A DNA stretch of 14,390 nt from a bacterium (GTDB lineage Bacteria; Desulfobacterota; Anaeroferrophillalia; Anaeroferrophillales; Anaeroferrophillaceae), in NCBI GenBank assembly GCA_029940125.1, contig JAOZRP010000019.1, forward strand, positions 1-14,390, written 5' to 3'. The position numbers and the translations under genes are program-made. Shown here piece by piece: positions 8,446 to 14,390 of the stretch. A model generated the notes under the pieces. That model saw nothing but the letters and a program-made list of their open reading frames with translations. It ran no database searches and was not told the DNA's origin. Position 1 is the first letter of the stretch, and every line of letters starts with the position of its first letter.

Positions 8446-10314
8446 TTAACCGCCAAAGAATCCCCAGGTGATGAGCGCCAGGCAGATAAATCCAACTGCT
8501 ACCCCGGTAATGCCAAGCAGCTGACCAACAGCTTCTTGAAGTACCCCCGGATATTTTGTCACCAGTTTATCCAGCTTCCCCTGGGCTTTGAGCCGTTCAT
8601 ACTGCTCGGGCCGTTCTTCTTCCATCTCGTAGCCGCGCAGAACGCCGGTAAAGATGACCGTATCCATGGGGAATTTCTCCGGCCGCAGATGGGTGTTGAA
8701 AAAGTGAACGGTGAAGATGAATACCGAGGCCAGCAGGGCTTCATCCGAGTGGACGATGATTGCCACGTTAAACATCCAGCCGGGCAGGAACTTGGCGAAG
8801 AACTGCGGCAGCCAAAGCATCAAGCCGGTAAACCCGATGGCAAACATCCCCCAGAAGACAGCAATGAAGTCAAATTTTTCCCAGTAGGTCCAACGGTCGA
8901 AGCGGGGTAGTTCGCCTTTGCCGAAAAACCATTTGAACATGCCGGTAAGGTCGTGAAGATCTTTCCAGCGGGGGCAGAGAGAATCCGGGCCAAAAAGCTT
9001 CTGCAGGAAAGTTTCCCCGGTTGGTTTCATGAAGAGGTAATAAATGCTCCACAGCAAGGTGATGCCAAAGTAAGAGAAAGTGAAAGCGGCGCACCAGCGA
9101 TGGATAAGCCCCGCGGTAGCCGGCCCACCCAACAGGGCCATCAGGCCGGGAGCCCAGGGAGCGGTGTTGAATTTCAGCGGGGCGCCACTGATGACCAGGC
9201 CGAGGAAACTGACCATCATGACAAAATGGAGCAGTTTTTCCATGAAGGAGAAGCGCTTATAGAAGACTTTCGGATTGTTGGCATGGGGGATGAAAATTCC
9301 CTGCTTGCGCAGCTCGTTCTTTTCGATATAGCTGCGGATCAGCCATAGGGCGGTATGCAGCCAGAAGAAGGCAAAGACGCCGATCAGCAGGCCGGTCATG
9401 ACAATAAATGTCCAGTACAAAAGAGGATATCGTTCTTTGTCGTGGTGGTCCGCGTGGGGGATGTATTGGACAAAGTTTTTATTTGCTTTTGGATGGCACT
9501 GGGAACAGGTTTCAATCAGCCCCTGTTTGGATATGGATGATTCAGGGTCATCCGGAGGAAGCTGCTTGTGAGCGGTGTGACAATCAGCGCAACCGGCGAC
9601 GTAGGTAGCTCCACCAAGTCTTTCAACCTTGCCGTGGTAGCCTTCTTCATAGGTCTCAACGGCCATGGTGTAGACCTTGTTACGCTCCATCATTTCTTCG
9701 TCGGCATGGCACTTCTGACAGGCATCCGTATGAAATTTCCGCGCTTCCAAGGCGGTTGCCGAATGAATGTCATCGACATGCATTTCCTTGATATTATGCA
9801 GGCCGTGACAGTCGGAGCAGGAAGGCGAATCGGGGTTGCCGGCCATGAGGCCTTTCCCGTGTACGCTTTGCAGGTAGTCTTCGTTGTCGTGGCAGCCGCT
9901 GCACATCTGGATGACTTTGGTTTTGTCACCGCCAAATGATTTCATTTCATGAATGTTGGCATGACAATCGGTACAGCCGACATCATTGTCCGCGTGAACG
10001 GACTGCGCGTATTGTTTTGCCACCTCTTTATGGCAGAAGCCACAGTTGACCGGCTGCATGGGAACTTCGCAATCAGCGTGTTTTTCCAAATCATAGATGT
10101 CCCGGTGGCAGCTGGTGCAAGCATTGGTGCCATGGGCTGAGCCGGCAAAAACAGAGTTGCTGATTTCATCGTGGCATTCAAGACATTGACTAACCGAAAT
10201 GCATTCCAGGCAAATTTCCTTGGATTTTTCCTTGGCCCAGGACATTGGGGCGCTCAAAATCAATAACAGCATCAGGACCAATGCCATTACCCCGAAGGTG
10301 GTATGTTTCTTCAT
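8446..10314 (-). CDS. CbcL-like nine-haem cytochrome c / diheme cytochrome b fusion
   Basis: A 622-residue protein with a signal peptide (residues 1 to about 27, ending SWA). Its N-terminal domain carries nine CxxCH haem-c motifs, starting at residues 44, 66, 91, 114, 138, 166, 199, 242 and 270. One earlier pair (Cys35/Cys38) lacks the histidine. From about residue 300 it becomes a membrane cytochrome b domain of the FdnI/HydC type with candidate haem-b ligands His363, His405, His522 and His537 or His542. Nine c haems plus a diheme b domain is the architecture of Geobacter CbcL, an inner-membrane quinol oxidase used when electrons leave for low-potential extracellular acceptors. The haem-c domain should face the periplasm. 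AAGGAG lies 13 bases before the ATG. The gene is monocistronic here, with repeat elements on both sides. Orthology to CbcL is inferred; a dedicated periplasmic acceptor reductase partner is possible. Confidence 0.9.
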   Translation of the reverse strand: MKKHTTFGVMALVLMLLLILSAPMSWAKEKSKEICLECISVSQCLECHDEISNSVFAGSAHGTNACTSCHRDIYDLEKHADCEVPMQPVNCGFCHKEVAKQYAQSVHADNDVGCTDCHANIHEMKSFGGDKTKVIQMCSGCHDNEDYLQSVHGKGLMAGNPDSPSCSDCHGLHNIKEMHVDDIHSATALEARKFHTDACQKCHADEEMMERNKVYTMAVETYEEGYHGKVERLGGATYVAGCADCHTAHKQLPPDDPESSISKQGLIETCSQCHPKANKNFVQYIPHADHHDKERYPLLYWTFIVMTGLLIGVFAFFWLHTALWLIRSYIEKNELRKQGIFIPHANNPKVFYKRFSFMEKLLHFVMMVSFLGLVISGAPLKFNTAPWAPGLMALLGGPATAGLIHRWCAAFTFSYFGITLLWSIYYLFMKPTGETFLQKLFGPDSLCPRWKDLHDLTGMFKWFFGKGELPRFDRWTYWEKFDFIAVFWGMFAIGFTGLMLWLPQFFAKFLPGWMFNVAIIVHSDEALLASVFIFTVHFFNTHLRPEKFPMDTVIFTGVLRGYEMEEERPEQYERLKAQGKLDKLVTKYPGVLQEAVGQLLGITGVAVGFICLALITWGFFGG

Positions 10315-10387
10315 AACCTATTCCCCACTCCTTTTTATTCGACGTTTTTGTTCGCTGGTGAATTTATGAGATCAGATTTAGCATAAT

Positions 10388-10415
10388 CCGTTGATTAACG
10401 CCTGCAGTTCAACGG
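10388..10415. promoter_or_regulatory. Inverted repeat upstream of the cytochrome gene, possible operator
   Basis: A perfect 7-bp inverted repeat, CCGTTGA (10388-10394) and TCAACGG (10409-10415) with a 14-base spacer, lies 74-101 bases before the cytochrome start. On the - strand TATGCT (10385-10380) next to it resembles a -10 box, but no good -35 is visible. Operator function is a guess from position. Confidence 0.3.
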
Positions 10416-10431
10416 TAGTAATGTAATATTC

Positions 10432-10577
10432 TTCATCCGGAGGCATTCGCTTCCCGATGAAGGCTTTCAGCGATCAGCAGTCAGCTTTCAGCAAAGCATT
10501 GAATAAATAACTTGTCAGGCTGAACGCTAAAAGCTGACAGGCAACTGCCCGTCCGGAAACGCTCGCTTCCGGATGAA
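10432..10577. repeat. MITE-like hairpin repeat, copy B, with 10-bp terminal inverted repeats
   Basis: A 146-bp non-coding element bounded by perfect 10-bp inverted repeats TTCATCCGGA (10432-10441) and TCCGGATGAA (10568-10577). Each end folds into a hairpin: on the left 10431-10437 pairs with 10456-10462, and on the right 10552-10558 pairs with 10567-10573. The middle contains a further inverted repeat (10480-10488 with 10530-10538) built from AGCTTTCAGC-like words. It is homologous to copy A at 8308-8438. No target-site duplication is evident. With copy A it brackets the cytochrome gene. Confidence 0.75.
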
Positions 10578-10641
10578 AGCACGCTAATATAGCAATATAT
10601 GATAAATCAAATATACTGTATACAGGCAAAGACTAAAGTAA

Positions 10642-10669
10642 AGCAGGCATCTGAACTTCGATGCCTGCT
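10642..10669 (-). terminator. Probable terminator after atpE
   Basis: A perfect 10-bp stem (10642-10651 with 10660-10669) has an 8-base loop. It lies 50 bases past the atpE stop. On the - strand it is followed by the moderately T-rich TTACTTTAGTCTTT rather than a pure T-run, so it is probably a weak intrinsic terminator. It suggests the operon ends at atpE. Confidence 0.6.
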
Positions 10670-10718
10670 ACTGAACTAAACTATACATAGAGCTGTCCGC
10701 CAAACAAAGCAGACAAAT

Positions 10719-11030
10719 TTAGATCTTCAGGACCAGCATCAGAGCGATAACCAGAGCATAGATAACCAGAGACTCAATCATCGCCAGACCAATAATCATC
10801 GGAGTCGTAATTTTACCGGCGGCACTGGGATTGCGACCAATACCATCGAGGGCGGATTTAATCGCCATTGATTGCCCGAAGGCTCCACCAAAAGCGGCAA
10901 TTGCGATAGCAATAGCAGCGGCATACGCCAGCCCGGTGTTTCCCCCTGCGGTTGCTCCCTCAGCTGCCATGGCAGCGGTAGATACAACTAATACTGCCAT
11001 CAGTGTTAAGATCTGAGTAATTCTTTTCAT
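10719..11030 (-). CDS. atpE: ATP synthase Fo subunit c (AtpE)
   Basis: A 103-residue proteolipid forming the rotating c ring. Residues 1 to about 22 look like a cleavable signal sequence ending AMA. Two helices follow, joined by the conserved polar loop (GIGRNPSA, about 63-70). The ion-carrying carboxylate is Glu86. Gln53 in helix 1 and Ser87 and Tyr91 in helix 2 occupy the positions of Gln32, Ser66 and Tyr70 of the Ilyobacter tartaricus Na+ ring; Leu88 replaces Thr67. An in-frame GTG at 11039 lies within the Shine-Dalgarno AAAGGAGGTG. ATG 11030 is 8 bases after AAAGGAGG and is the likely start. It follows atpB by 49 bases and is the last gene before a hairpin; genes for b, delta and the F1 subunits are not present. 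Confidence 0.95.
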   Translation of the reverse strand: MKRITQILTLMAVLVVSTAAMAAEGATAGGNTGLAYAAAIAIAIAAFGGAFGQSMAIKSALDGIGRNPSAAGKITTPMIIGLAMIESLVIYALVIALMLVLKI

Positions 11031-11079
11031 GCTTTTCACCTCCTTTCAAAGGGAATTTTCTATCTTCCTATTCTTATGT

Positions 11080-11784
11080 TTAATGATCGTGGGAAATAGC
11101 CCCACTGAAATAGGCCATGGACAAAAGAATAAAAACGAAGGTCTGCACAAAGGCTACGAACAGACCCAGAAAAGCCAGGGGTACGGGAACGAGAAGCGGC
11201 GCCAGCATGATAAAAATGGCGGCGACCAGGTGATCTCCCATGATGTTGCCGAAAAGCCTGAGTGACAGAGACATGGGGCGGGCCAGATGACCAATGATTT
11301 CAATGGGAATCATCAGTGGAGCAAGCCAGAGAAATGGACCGGTAAACTGTTGCAGGTATTTGACTCCATGTTCCTTCCAACCGAAATAATGGGTGAGAAA
11401 AAACACCGTCAGGGCACAGGCGGCCGTGGTGTTAATATTATCCGTGGGCGGCGTAAATCCGGGAATGAGACCGGAAAGATTGGAAAAAAGGATGAAAAAA
11501 GTCGAACTGCCGATGATAAAGAGGAAGTCACGGGCTACTTCCGCCCCCATCGTGTCGCTGATCAGCTTGAGCAGCATTTCCACCATGGTTTCCAGCAGGT
11601 TCTGGATATTGAAGGAGCCGTCAGGGATGAGATTTTCTTCCGGACTTTTCTGCCGCAGCTTGGCGGTGCCCACCAGGACCATGACAATGATGATCAAGGC
11701 TATCAGTATGGCATTGGCAATATGCCCCGGCAGCTTGTTGAGTCCGGGGATAAGTCCGGCAAAAGTTATGATCAGGGAATGCAT
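11080..11784 (-). CDS. atpB: ATP synthase Fo subunit a (AtpB)
   Basis: A 234-residue stator subunit holding the two ion half-channels against the c ring. The signature segment SLSLRLFGNIMGDHL (about 172-186) contains the essential arginine (Arg176, equivalent to Escherichia coli Arg210). SNLSGLIPGFTPPT (about 101-114) and the C-terminal helix AFVQTFVFILLSMAYFSGA (about 211-229) are also typical. Length and order fit the short bacterial a subunits. AGAGGAG lies 7 bases before the ATG. It precedes atpE in the usual order and follows an atpI-like gene by about 54 bases. Confidence 0.96.
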   Translation of the reverse strand: MHSLIITFAGLIPGLNKLPGHIANAILIALIIIVMVLVGTAKLRQKSPEENLIPDGSFNIQNLLETMVEMLLKLISDTMGAEVARDFLFIIGSSTFFILFSNLSGLIPGFTPPTDNINTTAACALTVFFLTHYFGWKEHGVKYLQQFTGPFLWLAPLMIPIEIIGHLARPMSLSLRLFGNIMGDHLVAAIFIMLAPLLVPVPLAFLGLFVAFVQTFVFILLSMAYFSGAISHDH

Positions 11785-11838
11785 CGATAAACTCCTCTTA
11801 CCTTTCTCCCACTATTGTGTGTTGATCCGCGCCGTCGT

Positions 11839-12264
11839 TCATTCTTTAGGTTTTAAGGTTCCAAACATCCCGGTGAAGACGCCGTCGGACAATATTGAAA
11901 TAAACATGGATGAAAAACCAATCAGAAAGCCGACCGGCAGGCATATCTTAGGTATTAAAAGTGCCAGAGTAATGACCACCGAAACAATGCTTAATACCGT
12001 AACTTTCATCACCATGCGCGGCGAAATGCTGATCTCTTCCTGATCTTCCTCGGGGCTGTAAAAAGCGCCGTACATGGTTTTGGTCAGGAAGTAGAAATAG
12101 AAAAAGGACAAAGCCCCACCCGCCAGCACATCCAAAACCCTCAAATAAGGTTTTTTCATCAGCAGGGCTATAACTGCCAGCAGGATAGTAAAAACGACAA
12201 TCAATTTCTCTATGCGTTGCAGTCGTTTTAATTCCAGGTCCTGTTTCCCTTTTTCTTCAGTCAT
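11839..12264 (-). CDS. atpI: AtpI-like ATP synthase assembly protein (ATP synthase I chain family)
   Basis: A 141-residue protein with a charged N-terminus (about 20 residues) and four predicted membrane helices arranged as two hairpins separated by an acidic loop (SPEEDQEE, about 69-76). Size, topology and position immediately before atpB match the ATP synthase subunit I family, which helps c-ring assembly. A longer reading from a TTG at 12303 lies inside the upstream gene and lacks a ribosome site. ATG 12264 has AGGA 8 bases upstream and begins 4 bases after the stop of the preceding gene, so it is chosen. Family assignment rests on context and topology because the family is weakly conserved. 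Confidence 0.8.
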   Translation of the reverse strand: MTEEKGKQDLELKRLQRIEKLIVVFTILLAVIALLMKKPYLRVLDVLAGGALSFFYFYFLTKTMYGAFYSPEEDQEEISISPRMVMKVTVLSIVSVVITLALLIPKICLPVGFLIGFSSMFISILSDGVFTGMFGTLKPKE

Positions 12265-12268
12265 AATC

Positions 12269-12532
12269 TCATTCCTGATCGTCCTGCTGTTCTTCCTTTT
12301 CAATTTCTTTTAAGGCGTAATAAATACGCTTGAATCCGGAAATCGTGCCACACAGCATCATGATGATCGTCAGCCAGGGACTGGTGTTCAACCATTTATC
12401 CAAATAAAAGCCGATGGTTATGCCGATTGCCACCGAGATGCCCAGCTCTAAACCAACTGTACCGTATCGGCTGATCTGCTCGAAAGCTTTTTTATATTTG
12501 GGTGGCTTTTTCGAAAGCACGGGAATGAGCAA
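12269..12532 (-). CDS. atpZ: AtpZ/AtpI-family small ATP synthase gene (two-helix membrane protein)
   Basis: A protein of up to 87 residues with two helices, about 29-43 and 49-63, joined by YLDKWLNTSPW and followed by an acidic tail ending QQDDQE. The pattern of a glycine-rich first helix, an aspartate in the turn, then P/G-rich second helix and GF..IYY is that of the F0F1-ATPase gene 1/AtpZ family that opens many atp operons. The start is uncertain because the frame has no ATG. The first possible start is TTG 12532, directly abutted by AGAGGG (12538-12533). GTG 12520 lies 12 bases after that run. Between them is an ATT at the ideal distance. Translation may be coupled to an upstream small frame (12492-12632). 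Confidence 0.8.
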   Translation of the reverse strand: MLIPVLSKKPPKYKKAFEQISRYGTVGLELGISVAIGITIGFYLDKWLNTSPWLTIIMMLCGTISGFKRIYYALKEIEKEEQQDDQE

Positions 12533-12632
12533 CCCTCTGGATAAATTTCAAAGCAGCATCATGGCACTCATCGTACCGCTTCATTTTATGATTCTCTATA
12601 ACATATCTGGAAAAGAACAGCCTTGGCGTCAA
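12492..12632 (-). CDS. Possible small ORF (46 aa) overlapping the atpZ start
   Basis: A 46-codon frame begins at TTG 12632, 7 bases after a strong Shine-Dalgarno GGGAGG (12645-12640). It contains an internal ATG (12584) and ends at TAA 12492, overlapping atpZ by 41 bases in another frame. The product would be basic and aromatic with one cysteine and no membrane helix; I do not recognise it. It may be a leader that couples translation to atpZ, which lacks an ATG, or a chance frame. The TTG also reads as a -35-like TTGACG, so the same bases might be promoter. Confidence 0.25.
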   Translation of the reverse strand: MTPRLFFSRYVIENHKMKRYDECHDAALKFIQRVAHSRAFEKATQI

Positions 12633-12684
12633 AAGCACGCCTCCCATATCATAAATCCATCATTCAAGTCAAGGTGAAACTGAG

Positions 12685-13974
12685 TCATTTTTCAAGCTCC
12701 GCCAGGCTTTTCTCCATGGCTTTCAGGGTTTGATCAAGGTCTTCCTGCGTGTGAGCGGCGGAGAGAAAACCAGCTTCGAATTGGGATGGTGCCAAATATA
12801 TCCCTTGGTTCAACATGCCGGCAAAATAGCGGGCAAATTGTTGGGTATCGGCTTGTTGGGCTTGCTGGTAGTTTTTCACTGGAGTGTCAGTGAAATAGGT
12901 GCAGAACATGGAGCCTACCCGGGTACAGTAATGGGGGATGTCGTGTGAGGTGAAAAGTTTATCTGTTTCCCGGCTGAGGTAGGCGGCCTTTCGCTCCAGT
13001 TGGGTATAAAAACCTTCTGTTTGCAGGATTTTGAGGGTTGCCCGGCCGGCGGCCATGGCCAGGGGATTTCCGGAAAGGGTTCCGGCCTGGTAAACGCTGC
13101 CCAGGGGTGCGAGCAGCTCCATTAACTCGCGGCGGCCGCCAAAGGCTCCCACCGGGAGACCGCCGCCGATAATTTTGCCCAGACAGGTCAAATCCGGCGT
13201 GATCTTGTATAAATTCTGGGCCCCGCCGTATGCTACCCGGAAACCGGTCATGACCTCGTCAAAAATAAGGATGATGCCGTGTTGCGTGCATCTTTGGCGC
13301 AAGCCTTCAAGAAAACCTGGTTCGGGCGGGATGGTGCCCATGTTGCCGGCGACCGGTTCCACGATGATGGCGGCGATTTCCCGGCTGTATTCTGCCAGCA
13401 GCGCGTCCACCGAGGCCAGATCATTGAAAACGGCGGAAAGCGTCAAGTTGGTAAATTCTTCCGGGACGCCGGAGCTGTCAGGCACCCCCAGGGTCGTGGC
13501 TCCTGAGCCGGCTTTGATCAGCAGGGCGTCGGCATGGCCGTGGTAGCAGCCGGCGAATTTTACCACCTTTTTTCGACCGGTGGCTCCCCGGGCCAGACGG
13601 ATGGCGCTCATGGTGGCTTCGGTGCCCGAACTGACCATGCGCACCATTTCCATGGATGGCAGGGCGGCTACCAGCATTTCAGCCAGTTCAATTTCCAGGG
13701 TTGTCGGGGCGCCAAAACTGGAACCGCGACCGGCCTGTTCCCTGATGGCTGCCACAATTTCAGGATGGGTATGGCCAACGATCAATGGTCCCCATGAGCC
13801 GACATAGTCAATATATTGATTGCCGTCAGCATCATAGACGTGGCAGCCGCGGCCGCGGACAATAAACCTGGGGGAAAGCCCTACGGAGCGAAAAGCCCGC
13901 ACTGGACTGTTGACACCTCCCGGGATACATTTTTCGGCCCGGGAAAAAAGTTTTTCCGACGTGATGGTAATCAT
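12685..13974 (-). CDS. hemL: Glutamate-1-semialdehyde 2,1-aminomutase (HemL)
   Basis: A 429-residue PLP-dependent class III aminotransferase-fold enzyme that converts glutamate-1-semialdehyde to 5-aminolevulinate, the committed precursor of haem and other tetrapyrroles in the C5 pathway. Diagnostic segments are IPGGVNSPVRAF (17-28), SSGTEATMSAIRLAR (115-129), CYHGHAD (143-149), IFDEVMTGFR (237-246) and the PLP lysine in CLGKIIGGGLPVGA (Lys267). Full length is normal for the family. GGGAG sits 7 bases before the ATG. It is transcribed toward the atp genes with a 152-base gap, so read-through into atpZ is possible. Supplying haem precursors fits the nine-haem cytochrome nearby, though co-regulation is not shown. 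Confidence 0.97.
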   Translation of the reverse strand: MITITSEKLFSRAEKCIPGGVNSPVRAFRSVGLSPRFIVRGRGCHVYDADGNQYIDYVGSWGPLIVGHTHPEIVAAIREQAGRGSSFGAPTTLEIELAEMLVAALPSMEMVRMVSSGTEATMSAIRLARGATGRKKVVKFAGCYHGHADALLIKAGSGATTLGVPDSSGVPEEFTNLTLSAVFNDLASVDALLAEYSREIAAIIVEPVAGNMGTIPPEPGFLEGLRQRCTQHGIILIFDEVMTGFRVAYGGAQNLYKITPDLTCLGKIIGGGLPVGAFGGRRELMELLAPLGSVYQAGTLSGNPLAMAAGRATLKILQTEGFYTQLERKAAYLSRETDKLFTSHDIPHYCTRVGSMFCTYFTDTPVKNYQQAQQADTQQFARYFAGMLNQGIYLAPSQFEAGFLSAAHTQEDLDQTLKAMEKSLAELEK

Positions 13975-14011
13975 TTTAATGCTCCCAATCCAGCTGAAAA
14001 ACAGCTATTTT

Positions 14012-14065
14012 CCCCGGTTGTTATAGTCACCTGTGCGATGTTGATCAGGTGACAGCCGACCGGGG
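14012..14065 (-). promoter_or_regulatory. Two-tier stem-loop in the presumed hemL 5' leader
   Basis: Nested perfect inverted repeats: outer 7 bp (14012-14018 with 14059-14065) and inner 8 bp GTCACCTG/CAGGTGAC (14026-14033 with 14046-14053), with a 12-base loop and a small internal loop. A second hairpin (13992-13996 with 14002-14006, loop of five A/T) lies between it and the hemL ribosome site. Neither is followed by a T-run, so they are not terminators. It could be a leader RNA structure, or the inner repeat could be a protein operator. Confidence 0.45.
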
Positions 14066-14085
14066 GGCAGGTATTTGCGGATAGA

Positions 14086-14114
14086 GGATTACCTTATCTG
14101 CTGCTTGAAGTCAA
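14086..14114 (-). promoter_or_regulatory. Candidate sigma-70 promoter for hemL
   Basis: On the - strand TTGACT (14114-14109) matches the -35 consensus at five of six positions. After 17 bases comes TAATCC (14091-14086), a poor -10 match. Transcription would begin near 14079, leaving a leader of about 105 bases that contains the stem-loop at 14012-14065. Confidence 0.4.
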
Positions 14115-14129
14115 GGGGGAGGAAAATTA

Positions 14130-14228
14130 ATGGGTTGGCAGTCCATTGGGAAATGGCCGTTCCAGATGAAAATCAATCAAGCGGCAGTCGGCGGACCACG
14201 ATTATCTGCCGGCAAATGTTTCAGGTGA
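14130..14228 (+). CDS. Possible 32-aa micro-ORF, doubtful
   Basis: An ATG at 14130 follows a strong Shine-Dalgarno (GGGGGAGG, 14115-14122) by 7 bases and opens a 32-codon frame ending TGA at 14228. The product would be basic, with no recognisable motif or membrane helix. It is divergent from hemL. The purine run may be coincidental because it overlaps the hemL promoter region. Nothing else supports it as a gene. Confidence 0.15.
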   Translation: MGWQSIGKWPFQMKINQAAVGGPRLSAGKCFR

Positions 14229-14390
14229 TCCATTGAGCAAACAGCTGGTTGGTTTAGGCGGGGGAAGGCTGTTTGCGCTTCCGGAAATGCCGAATTTCAG
14301 TAAAAAACAGCTAATGCGGGAACAAATCCCGCAACCCAAACGGATCTTTTCGGCCCGCAAATAAGTGCTCTTATCAGAACATTTTCTTGT
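14229..14390. other. Non-coding stretch with inverted repeats at the window edge
   Basis: No convincing coding frame is seen. It holds a 9-bp inverted repeat, GCAAACAGC (14237-14245) and GCTGTTTGC (14268-14276), whose 22-base loop is G-rich (GGTTGG, AGG, CGGGGG). It also holds an 8-bp palindrome TTCCGGAA (14279-14286) and the hairpin described separately at 14315-14333. Confidence 0.5.
14303..14333 (-). terminator. Possible terminator for a gene beyond the right edge
   Basis: A perfect 7-bp stem (14315-14321 with 14327-14333) has a 5-base loop. On the - strand it is followed after 8 bases by TTTTTT (about 14308-14303). The offset T-run makes it an imperfect intrinsic terminator, plausibly ending a - strand transcript that enters from outside the window. 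Confidence 0.35.

Noticed and set aside
8308..10577. Repeat pair plus cytochrome gene as a composite transposon or CRISPR-like array
   Set aside because: There is no transposase, no evident target duplication, only two diverged copies and no regular spacers.
10616..10625. CTGTATACAG palindrome as a LexA-type SOS box
   Set aside because: LexA boxes need CTGT-N8-ACAG; here the half-sites are separated by only two bases, and the palindrome is in AT-rich spacer DNA.
11031..11039. Upstream GTG start for atpE, adding three residues
   Set aside because: The GTG lies inside the Shine-Dalgarno sequence; ATG 11030 is 8 bases downstream of AAAGGAGG.
12265..12303. Upstream TTG start for the atpI-like gene
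   Set aside because: It lies within atpZ without a ribosome site, while ATG 12264 has AGGA at 8 bases.

Overview
The window looks like chromosomal DNA of an anaerobic, respiratory Gram-negative bacterium, most likely a Desulfobacterota/Desulfuromonadota-type lineage. The reasons are a nine-haem c-type cytochrome fused to a membrane cytochrome b (the layout of Geobacter CbcL), a split ATP synthase locus carrying only the Fo a and c genes after two small AtpI/AtpZ-type genes, a complex I locus with extra antiporter-like subunits, and a C5-pathway hemL. Taxonomy is inferred from gene content only. No transposase, phage gene, tRNA, rRNA or CRISPR array was seen.

Left part, + strand (12-6592): the end of a complex I or complex I-like operon. 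In order it holds an MrpD-like antiporter subunit, an 82-residue two-helix membrane protein, a NuoL-like subunit with the C-terminal lateral-helix tail, NuoM and NuoN. It closes at a terminator at 6636-6672. Four large ion-translocating subunits in a row is one more than canonical NuoL/M/N. A stand-alone TrpB2-type tryptophan synthase beta gene follows (6756-8153) and ends at a strong bidirectional terminator (8234-8274).

Middle, - strand (8308-10577): a CbcL-like nine-haem cytochrome c/cytochrome b fusion, bracketed by two diverged copies (about 131 and 146 bp, same orientation) of a non-coding, hairpin-rich repeat. One copy has perfect 10-bp terminal inverted repeats.

Right part, - strand (10642-14390): hemL, then atpZ-like, atpI-like, atpB and atpE, ending at a hairpin. 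The c subunit carries Gln, Glu-Ser and Tyr at the positions that form the Na+ site in Na+-type c rings. hemL has a plausible sigma-70 promoter and a long two-tier stem-loop in its presumed leader. The last 260 bases hold no convincing gene, only inverted repeats.

Functionally the window is bioenergetic. The complex I arm couples electron flow to ion pumping, the CbcL-like protein would move electrons between the quinone pool and periplasmic carriers, the ATP synthase uses the resulting gradient, and HemL makes the haem precursor 5-aminolevulinate. No wholly new system could be demonstrated. The most rewarding leads are the c-ring ligand set, the missing TM7 lysine in the NuoL-like subunit, the repeat pair around the cytochrome gene, and the structured hemL leader.
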